A stretch of DNA of 64,000 nt. It comes from Chrysemys picta bellii (lineage: Eukaryota; Chordata; Testudines; Emydidae). Below the pieces are notes generated by a model. The model was not told the DNA's origin. It was given only the letters and a program-made list of their open reading frames with translations, and did no database searches. Location: the NCBI RefSeq assembly GCF_011386835.1, contig NC_088792.1:61260081-61324080 (forward strand). The letters run 5' to 3'. How positions within the stretch are numbered: the first letter of the stretch is position 1; every line of letters begins with the position of its first letter. Positions 57,216 to 64,000 of the stretch are shown here, one piece after another. The position numbers were made by a program, and so were the translations under genes.

Positions 57216-58167
57216 GTGAGTACAGTCATTCTAGAGCATAGGACTGTTTACATAGGTATTAAAATAGTAATATACAAAGAATTATAGCTATACAAGTTCT
57301 CAAGGAGAAAGGAGACAAGTGGAGAAAAAGTTGGGGATATTGTTCCCAACTATAATACACAAGATTTTGGGCCAATCAGCCACTTTTCCTCCCATCTGAT
57401 GCTGGGAAATTTAACAGAAGTCAAACTCTTACAAAGTGAGCCTTACAGCCTTCAGAGAGTGGATCACATGGAAGTTACATAAATCACGGGCAAGCGTTTT
57501 AAATACTGTAGGGTGTTTTCTGTTCTGAGCAGCCTCACCTTTTACATTAGGAATTTGTTGCAGATGCTGGGCATGGATTTAGAACACCCAAACACACACT
57601 TGGCTGGTGTCCTGCATATTGGGTAGCCTACTTGCTTAACAGTGTTGTTTATAGGGTTTCCTGTGGAGGGTATATATTGTCTTGAATTGAAATAAATACA
57701 ATGTTTAATTATTAAATATTATTTAGGAGGGACCATCTAAATGCAGCTCTGTCCTTTGCTGGCAGATCTTTGCCAATGAGTCTGGCCCCAGAGCTCAGTT
57801 CGAATCACCTGCTACCTGCTATTCAGATCTACTGTAGATCTACTAGTAGATCAGATCCACACTCCTCTGAGGGACCTGGAAGCTCATGGTAACAAAGGTG
57901 ATTCTCTGTAGCCAGGCAGCAGAGGTACAGCACCATGACTATCAGGAGGGAGCCAGTGTGAGGCAGAAAAGTCAGTGTGAGGCTTTTGAAAATTTAACCC
58001 TTAGTCCTTGTTAACTTTAACCTTGAAATATCCATTCATATAAACACTCTCCTCTCTTCTTCCCCAAGTATGTAAGAAACTCCATTCTAGTCTCTATAAT
58101 CTTATACAGCATCTATTAATAGGCTGGCTAACAAAATATTTGGATGATTTTCCTTCTATTTTTGCAG
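57216..58167. other. Sequence where the rest of NBD1 should be
   Basis: 952 bp without any ABC signature, Walker B or H-loop coding sequence, and without the linker or the first TMD2 helix. Normally several exons separate the flanking ones. Confidence 0.7.
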
Positions 58168-58275
58168 ATCTTCTCAATAAAAGATGATCCGGAGAGGATC
58201 TGGCATAAACCTAAAATTTTCTCCATCACATTTGCTGTTCCAGGTGGTGTTTGCTTTATCACTTGGTTTTTGTAG
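58168..58275 (+). pseudogene. ABCB copy 2: TMD2 exon ending in a stop
   Basis: Acceptor 'tatttttgcag'. It encodes IFSIKDDPERIWHKPKIFSI and 'TFAVPGGVCFITWFL', then TAG directly before 'gtaaat'. The ABCB1 counterpart ends with glutamine at this place (ITFFLQ). CAG to TAG is the simplest explanation. Confidence 0.82.
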
Positions 58276-58959
58276 GTAAATTCTCATAATCAATAAACCA
58301 GTTGGTCGGAACAGCAGTTTGCATTCTAGTAACTACTTTAATCAGCTATGTGTAAGCGGGGGAATGGTCCTGCTATTGTGGGGAACTTTCCTGGATTCTG
58401 CACTACCCTGGTGAAATGGGCTAGCAGAAGGATCTGATTTCTCGCTTCCACTTCCTTTGCCCAGAGGCCTCCCTGCCCTCGAGGATTCCCCTTCCACTCT
58501 CCTGTCTGGCAGAGTCCTTGTAACCCCAACAAGGCTGGGCCCAAGATTCCTGGGGGACTCGACCCCCAACCTTGCTGTGGTCACCTAGGTCAGGGGCTAG
58601 GGTGTCCCACTCCGGGGTGCTCTCTCTGCACTGGATGCTTTCCTGACCCACTGAATATTACATAAGATTTAAGGCAATACAGTTTATTTAATTAGCAATT
58701 AGTTTTAAAAGGAATAAGGAAAAATGGGAGAGGTTAAAGGAAACACATCACCCCGCTCTGTGGGAGGGAACATCACAAACAGTGTCTCTGGAATGTCAGG
58801 GCAGTTCACAGTCTGTTCCTTGTAGGTCCCAGGCTCCTTCTCAGGCCCTGGCCGTACTGCAGCGATGCTGTGGGTTGGACACTTGCTCTGGCGTTGGACA
58901 CACACTCTCAGTGGCAGGACCCGTCTTCCCAGCATTGCCCCCGCCCTGTCAGGGTTACG
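58276..58959. other. Intergenic sequence
   Basis: No further ABCB exon and no named repeat recognised. Confidence 0.6.
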
Positions 58960-59656
58960 TAGGGTTACCATACGTCCGGATTTTCCCGGACATGTCCGGC
59001 TTTTGGGGGCACAAATCCCCGTCCGGGGGGAAATCCCCAAAAGCCGGGCATGTCCGGGAAAATCGGGAGGGCTCGGCCGGGGCCTCTTTGTCTGGGGCCG
59101 GTGCGGGGCCGGGGTCGCGGTGCCGGGGGCATGGTGCCGGGCCGGAAGCCGGGCTGGGCACGCGGTGCCGGGCCGGGCTGGGTGCGGGGCCGGGCGGGGA
59201 GCCGGGGGCGCGGTGCCGGGCCGGGGTCCGGGCCGGGGGGCCGGGGGCGCGGTGCCGGGAGCCGGGCCGGGGTCGGGGAGCCGGGGCCGGGAGCCGGGCC
59301 GGGGTCAGGGAGCCGGGCCGGGCCCGCGGGGCCGGGAGCCGGACCGGGGTCGGGGAGCCGGGGCCGGGAGCCGGGGTCGCGGGGCCGGGAGTGGTCGGCC
59401 GGGGCCGGCACCCCAGGGCCCGAGCAGATCCAGGCTGGAGCCGCCGGGGGCCAGCCTGGGCCGCGCCTCCTCCCCCCACACCCCCCCTTACCTGCTACAG
59501 GCTTCCCGCGACTCAAATGTTCGTGGGAAGCAGGGGAGGGGGCGGAGACTTTGGGAGGGGGCGGAGTTGGGGCGTGGGGGCGTGGGCGGGGCTGGGGGCG
59601 GGGCCAGGGCCCCGGGGAGTGTCCTCCATTTGGAGGCACAAAATATGGTAACCCTA
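58960..59656. mobile_element. GC-rich hAT-type element (697 bp)
   Basis: Ends TAGGGTTACCATACGTCC and (right) ATATGGTAACCCTA, flanked by a perfect 8-bp duplication 'gggttacg' (58952-58959 and 59657-59664). The centre (about 59090-59400) is an array of short GCCGGG/GCGGGG units with very high CpG density. Next to the left end, 'ttttcccggacatgtccggc' is inverted around 59040-59070. Long frames on both strands are products of the repeat array. Confidence 0.85.
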
Positions 59657-59664
59657 GGGTTACG

Positions 59665-60146
59665 ATCCCCATCCAAGTCTGGCCTGTAGAGCCTCTTGGC
59701 TGACGTATCTCCCTGTGCTGGGCCCACTGCCCAGGGTCCCCCTCGCTCTCCTCAGCTGCTCAACATACCTGGCTCTGGACTGCTCCACTCTGCCTCAGCA
59801 CGGCTGCTGCTGCTGCTCTGCCTCCAGCTCCCTGGGCTGTTTCTCCAGCCCCTCTGGCTCTGGTTGCTGCAGCTCTGCTCCCAGGGCAGGTCTGCTCTCT
59901 CTGGGCTGTGCTCTGGCTTTGGGGCTGCAGCTCTGCTCCCAGCAGCTTAACTTGGGCTCCTGCTCTCTCCTTAGCTCGGCCCCACTCTGTCTGACCCAGG
60001 CAATTCCAGCTCACATGGAGGAGGGGACCCTCCTGACTCCTTGATTAGCCTGTCCGTCCTGTCAATCAGGCTGACCTAGAGCATTGGCCTCTCCCCATTG
60101 CCCCTGGGGACTGTCAGTCTCAGTGTCCTGATTTCTCATCGACCCT
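59665..60146. other. Intergenic C/T-rich sequence
   Basis: Many CTGCT/CTCTG runs ('ctgctgctgctgctctg' near 59804-59821). No gene recognised. Confidence 0.6.
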
Positions 60147-63110
60147 TAGAATCATAGAATCATAGAATCATAGAATATCAGAGTTGGAAGGGACCTCAAG
60201 AGGTCATCTAGTCCAACCCCCTGCTCAAAGCAGGACCAATTCCCAGCTAAATCATCCCAGCCAGGGCTTTGTCAAGCCGGGCCTTAAAAACCTCCAAGGA
60301 AGGAGACTCCACCACCTCCCTAGGTAACGCATTCCAGTGTTTCACCACCCTCCTAGTGAAATAGTTTTTCCTGATATCCAACCTGGACTTCCCCCACCGC
60401 AACTTGAGACCATTGCTCCTTGTTCTGTCATCTGCCACCACTGAGAACAGCCGAGCTCCATCCTCTTTGGAACCCCCCTTCAGGTAGTTGAAGGCTGCTA
60501 TCAAATCCCCCCTCATTCTTCTCTTCTGGAGACTAAACAATCCCAGTTCTCTCAGCCTCTCCTCATAAGTCATATGCTCCAGACCCCTAATCATTTTTGT
60601 TGCCCTCCGCTGGACTCTTTCCAATTTTTCCACATCCTTCTTGTAGTGTGGGGCCCAAAACTGGACACAGTATTCCAGATGAGGCCTCACCAATGTCGAA
60701 TAAAGGGGAACGATCACGTTCCTCGATCTGCTGGCAATGCCCCTACTTATACAGCCCAAAATGCCGTTAGCCTTCTTGGCAACAAGAGCACACTGTTGAC
60801 TCATATCCAGCTTCTCGTCCACTGTGACCCCTAGGTCCTTTTCAGCAGAACTGCTACCTAGCCATTCGGTCCCTAGTCTGTAGCAGTGCATGGGATTCTT
60901 CCGTCCTAAGTGCAGGACTCTGCACTTGTCCTTGTTGAACCTCATCAGGTTTTTTTCTGCCCAATCCTCTAATTTGTCTAGGTCCCTCTGTATCCGATCC
61001 CTACCCTCTAGTGTATCTACCACGCCTCCTAGTTTAGTGTCATCTGCAAACTTGCTGAGAGTGCAGTCCACACCATCCTCCAGATCATTAATAAAGATAT
61101 TAAACAAAACCGGCCCCAGGACCGACCCTTGGGGCACTCCACTTGAAACCGGCTGCCAACTAGACATGGAGCCATTGATCACTACCCGTTGAGCCCGACG
61201 ATCTAGCCAGCTTTCTATCCACCTTACAGTCCATTCATCCAGCCCATACTTCTTTAACTTGGTGGCAAGAATACTGTGGGAGACAGTATCAAAAGCTTTG
61301 CTAAAGTCAAGAAATAACACATCCACTGCTTTCCCCTCATCCACAGAGCCAGTTATCTCATCATAGAAGGCAATTAGGTTAGTCAGGCACGACTTCCCCT
61401 TCGTGAATCCATGCTGACTGTTCCTGATCACTTTCCTTTCCTCTAAATGTTTCATAATTGATTCCTTGAGGACCTGCTCCATAATTTTTCCAGGGACTGA
61501 GGTGAGGCTGACTGGCCTGTAGTTCCCTGGATCCTCCTTCTTCCCTTTTTTAAAGATGGGCACTACATTAGCCTTTTTCCAGTCATCTGGGACCTCCCCC
61601 GATCGCCATGAGTTTTCAAAAATAATGGCTAATGGCTCTGCAATCTCACCCGCCAACTCCTTTAGCACCCTCGGATGCAGCGCATCCGGCCCCATGGACT
61701 TGTGCACGTCCAGTTTTTCTAAATAGTCCCGAACCACTTCTTTCTCCACAGAGGGTTGGTCACCTTCTCCCCATGCTGTACTGCCCAGTGCAGCAATCTG
61801 GGAGCTGACCTTGTGCGTGAAGACAGAGGCAAAAAAATCATTGAGTACATTAGCTTTTTCCACATCCTCGGTCACTAGGTTGCCTCCCTCATTCAGTAAG
61901 GGGCCCACACTTTCCTTGATTTTCTTCTTGTTGCTAACATACCTGAAGAAACCCTTCTTGTTACTCTTAACATCTCTTGCTAACTGCAACTCCAAGTGTG
62001 ATTTGGCCTTCCTGATTTCACTCCTGCACGCCTGAGCAATATTTTTATACTCCTCCCTGGTCATTTGTCCAATCTTCCACTTCTTATAAGCCTCTTTTTT
62101 GCGTTTAAGATCAGCAAGGATTTCACTGTTTAGCCAAGCTGGTCGCCTGCCATATTTACTATTCTTTCTACACATCGGGATGGTTTGTTCCTGCAACCTC
62201 AATAAGGATTCTTTAAAATACAGCCAGCTCTCCTGGACCCCTTTGCCCTTCATGTTATTCTCCCAGGGGATCCTGCCCACCTGTTCCCTGAGGGAGTCAA
62301 AGTCTGCTTTTCTGAAGTCCAGGGTCCATATTCTGCTGCTCTCCTTTCTTCCTTGTGTCAGGATCCTGAACTCGACCATCTCATGGTCACTGCCTCCCAG
62401 GTTCCCATCCACTTTTGCTTCCCCTACTAGTTCTTCCCTGTTTGTGAGCAGCAGGTCAAGAAAAGCTTTGCCCCTAGTTGGTTCCTCCAGCACTTGCACC
62501 AGGAAATTGTCCCCTACGCTTTCCAAAAATTTCCTGGATTGCCTGTGCACCGCTGTATTGCTCTCCCAGCAGATATCAGGGTGATTAAAGTCTCCCATGA
62601 GAACCAGGGCCTGCGATCTAGCAACTTCTGCTAGTTGCCAGAAGAAAGCCTCGTCCACCTCATCCCCCTGGTCTGGTGGTCTATAGCAGACTCCAACCAC
62701 GACATCACCCTTGTTGCTCCCACTTCTCAACTTTATCCAGAGACACTCAGGTTTTTCTGCAGTATCATACCGGAGCTCTGAGCAGTCATACTCCTCTCTT
62801 ACATACAATGCAACTCCCCCACCTTTTCTGCCCTGCCTGTCCTTCCTGAACAGTTTATATCCATCCATGACAGTACTCCAGTCATGTGAGTTATCCCACC
62901 AAGTCTCTGTTATTCCAATCACATCATAGTTCCCTGACTGTGCCAGGACTTCCAGTTCTCCCTGCTTGTTTCCCAGGCTTCTTGCATTTGTGTATAGGCA
63001 CTTAAGATAACTCAATGATCGTCCCTCTTTCTCAGCATGAGACAGGAGTCCTCCCCCCTTCCCCTTTTGGTGCTGAGAGCTAACCAACCAAAACACCCCC
63101 ACTGAATGTT
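60147..63110 (-). mobile_element. CR1 LINE, with complete EN-RT frame
   Basis: On the - strand the element runs from about 63110 to a 3' end made of repeated ATTCTATG-type units (+ strand 'agaatcatagaatcatagaa' at 60149). CR1 elements end in such microsatellites instead of poly(A). ORF1 is not seen upstream, so the copy is 5'-truncated near the start of ORF2. Confidence 0.93.
60247..63102 (-). CDS. CR1 ORF2: apurinic-type endonuclease and reverse transcriptase, uninterrupted
   Basis: 951 residues without a stop. Endonuclease motifs: N39 in LYTNARSL, E66 in ITETWWD, YRPP (140-143), D171/N173 in GDFNHPD, and SDH (238-240). Reverse transcriptase motifs: '[17 protein letters not shown]' (528-543), [11 protein letters not shown] with D599, '[20 protein letters not shown]' (655-674) and FADD (685-688). 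The C-terminal region contains '[20 protein letters not shown]'. Lengths and order match full CR1 ORF2. The N-terminus may lack a few residues because of truncation. Whether it is expressed cannot be told. Confidence 0.94.
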   Translation of the reverse strand: MGVFWLVSSQHQKGKGGGLLSHAEKEGRSLSYLKCLYTNARSLGNKQGELEVLAQSGNYDVIGITETWWDNSHDWSTVMDGYKLFRKDRQGRKGGGVALYVREEYDCSELRYDTAEKPECLWIKLRSGSNKGDVVVGVCYRPPDQGDEVDEAFFWQLAEVARSQALVLMGDFNHPDICWESNTAVHRQSRKFLESVGDNFLVQVLEEPTRGKAFLDLLLTNREELVGEAKVDGNLGGSDHEMVEFRILTQGRKESSRIWTLDFRKADFDSLREQVGRIPWENNMKGKGVQESWLYFKESLLRLQEQTIPMCRKNSKYGRRPAWLNSEILADLKRKKEAYKKWKIGQMTREEYKNIAQACRSEIRKAKSHLELQLARDVKSNKKGFFRYVSNKKKIKESVGPLLNEGGNLVTEDVEKANVLNDFFASVFTHKVSSQIAALGSTAWGEGDQPSVEKEVVRDYLEKLDVHKSMGPDALHPRVLKELAGEIAEPLAIIFENSWRSGEVPDDWKKANVVPIFKKGKKEDPGNYRPVSLTSVPGKIMEQVLKESIMKHLEERKVIRNSQHGFTKGKSCLTNLIAFYDEITGSVDEGKAVDVLFLDFSKAFDTVSHSILATKLKKYGLDEWTVRWIESWLDRRAQRVVINGSMSSWQPVSSGVPQGSVLGPVLFNIFINDLEDGVDCTLSKFADDTKLGGVVDTLEGRDRIQRDLDKLEDWAEKNLMRFNKDKCRVLHLGRKNPMHCYRLGTEWLGSSSAEKDLGVTVDEKLDMSQQCALVAKKANGILGCISRGIASRSRNVIVPLYSTLVRPHLEYCVQFWAPHYKKDVEKLERVQRRATKMIRGLEHMTYEERLRELGLFSLQKRRMRGDLIAAFNYLKGGSKEDGARLFSVVADDRTRSNGLKLRWGKSRLDIRKNYFTRRVVKHWNALPREVVESPSLEVFKARLDKALAGMI

Positions 63111-63470
63111 AGTAGGGGGGCAACAGTCCCCTTACATTCCCCCTTGCTAAAATTCTGCCACGACCACAATATTCACACCAGTACATCCGGGCCCCCATAT
63201 TAACAGCATATACCCACATCGTATCATATCATATCAAAAACCCATTAACAATTATGAAAAGAACATTTAACGTATTAAACATTCCACATCTACTTCATAC
63301 CATACATGACAATATTCATTAAAATACTACATAGAACCAATAACATAATCATCTCTAAATCTAACAGGCAGTGCACCCTTGTTAGCCCTGTGGGACCTTC
63401 TTAAGACTGGTGGTTCATTACCCATATTGTCTATTTCCCTGTCATCGGGTAATACTGGCTAGTATTACAC
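63111..63470. other. Intergenic sequence
   Basis: Nothing recognised. Confidence 0.6.
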
Positions 63471-63650
63471 GGGGAGAGCTAGTTCAGTGATTTGAGCATT
63501 GGCCTGTTAAACCCACAGTTGTGAGTTTAATCCTTGAGGGGGCCACTTAGGGATCTGGGGCAAAAATCTGTCTGGGGATGGGTCCTGCTTTCAGCAGGGG
63601 GTTGGACTAGATGACTTCCTGAGGTCACTTCCAACCCTGATATTCTATGA
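63471..63650 (+). mobile_element. tRNA-derived SINE (turtle Cry-type)
   Basis: The 5' part is tRNA-like: an A-box region 'agctagttcagtgatttgag' and a B-box-like 'gagtttaatcc'. The unrelated body follows ('gccacttagggatctggggc', 'ggttggactagatgacttcc') and it ends 'atattctatgag'. The tail resembles the CR1 3' end, which suggests mobilisation by CR1-type machinery. Such SINEs are known from turtles. Confidence 0.9.
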
Positions 63651-64000
63651 GTTTGAGGGATCTGGCCATTCTTGTTTGGGTTTATCCCCATTGGTTTCAG
63701 TCTCTAGGGGAAATGCTGCTCTATGCCTCCTATGAGCCCTGGTCAGACTAAAAGTCCAATGCTTTAGCTGGTCCCTATTCTTACCTGCTACGCATGTCCA
63801 TCCATCCTCTCCAGACAGACCACAACTGTGGTTGGCTTCTTCATCTGCAGCTCTGGAAACTCCATCTGACGGTGTGGTTCCTTCATGGTTTCAATCCCAT
63901 GAATTAGCCTGTTCAGAACAAGTCCAACACGTCCTCCTGCACAGTAGAAGGGACTCCACTTCTTACACTTACCTGCAAAAGTGGAAATGCTTCTCCATCT
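63651..64000. other. Intergenic sequence
   Basis: Nothing recognised up to the window end. Confidence 0.6.

Larger units (their letters stand above)
47231..58275 (+). pseudogene. Second ABCB-type gene copy, decayed
   Basis: Six segments homologous to P-glycoprotein exons occur in order on the + strand: TMD1 (47231-47399, 49130-49307, 50827-50940), the NBD1 start (56220-56333, 57091-57215) and one TMD2 exon (58168-58275). Lesions: a shifted or closed frame at the start of the first segment; no exon for the loop between the first two; no GT donor after 56333; a one-base shortfall at 57215; the rest of NBD1 and the linker missing in under 1 kb; TAG as the last codon at 58273-58275. Earlier exons were not found between 17.4 and 47.2 kb. 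Same strand as the intact copy upstream, so it arose as a tandem duplicate. Alternative: an assembly gap or a degenerate exon I missed. Confidence 0.8.

Noticed and set aside
58782..59703. Long open frames on both strands (up to 289 residues), Gly/Arg- or Pro-rich
   Set aside because: They cover the GC-rich repeat array of the hAT-type element. High GC lacks stop codons in all frames, and no domain is visible.
60574..62929. Frames on the + strand opposite the CR1 ORF2
   Set aside because: They are antisense shadows of the CR1 reading frame.
63471..63545. Possible functional tRNA gene
   Set aside because: The B box is degenerate, the anticodon arm cannot be formed convincingly and a SINE body follows.

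Overview
The window reads as nuclear DNA of a turtle, most likely a cryptodire. The evidence is the repeat set: a CR1 LINE with an ATTCTATG-type 3' tail, a tRNA-derived SINE of the tortoise Cry type, PIF/Harbinger elements with GGCCTGGTCTACACTA-type ends, short hAT MITEs, a Penelope-like element, and genes split by GT-AG introns. Identity comes from pattern recognition only; no database was searched.

Host genes. From 1.7 to 17.4 kb on the + strand lie the last eight coding exons of a P-glycoprotein-type ABC transporter (ABCB1/ABCB4/ABCB5 clade). They cover the end of transmembrane domain 2 and all of nucleotide-binding domain 2, with every ATPase motif intact and a normal stop. From 47.2 to 58.3 kb, same strand, are six exons of a second ABCB copy, covering TMD1, the start of NBD1 and one exon of TMD2. 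It carries a probable frameshift, missing exons, a lost splice donor and a nonsense codon at an exon end, so I call it a decayed tandem paralog.

Mobile DNA fills most of the rest. 22.5-29.7 kb: an endogenous retrovirus with a proline-tRNA primer site and 411-bp LTRs that differ at only two positions, but with a badly broken interior. 31.1-37.9 kb: an LTR retrotransposon with a gag remnant and 5-bp target duplications, split by an old Harbinger element (31.3-35.6 kb). 38-40.6 kb: decayed retroelement sequence and an LTR-like unit, with a MITE inside. 46.1-47.1 kb: a hAT transposase relic whose two coding parts face opposite ways. 47.7-49.0 kb: a 5'-truncated Penelope-like element with an intact GIY-YIG reading frame. 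51.2-56.1 kb: a complete Harbinger element. 59.0-59.7 kb: a GC-rich hAT-type element. 60.1-63.1 kb: a CR1 with an uninterrupted 951-residue endonuclease/reverse transcriptase. Many 110-290 bp MITEs lie in introns and between genes.

The most interesting unit is the Harbinger element at 51.2-56.1 kb. It has an apparently intact DDE transposase, an intact two-exon Myb/SANT-like protein on the other strand, and a third 96-residue frame (ORF3) with a strong Kozak start inside the Myb-gene intron. A diverged homolog of ORF3 sits at the same place in the decayed Harbinger at 31-35 kb. Three 285-287 bp MITEs in the window share its terminal sequence and keep a pair of hairpins although their primary sequences have diverged. 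Together they look like a transposase, DNA-binding partner, possible accessory protein and candidate non-autonomous substrates.
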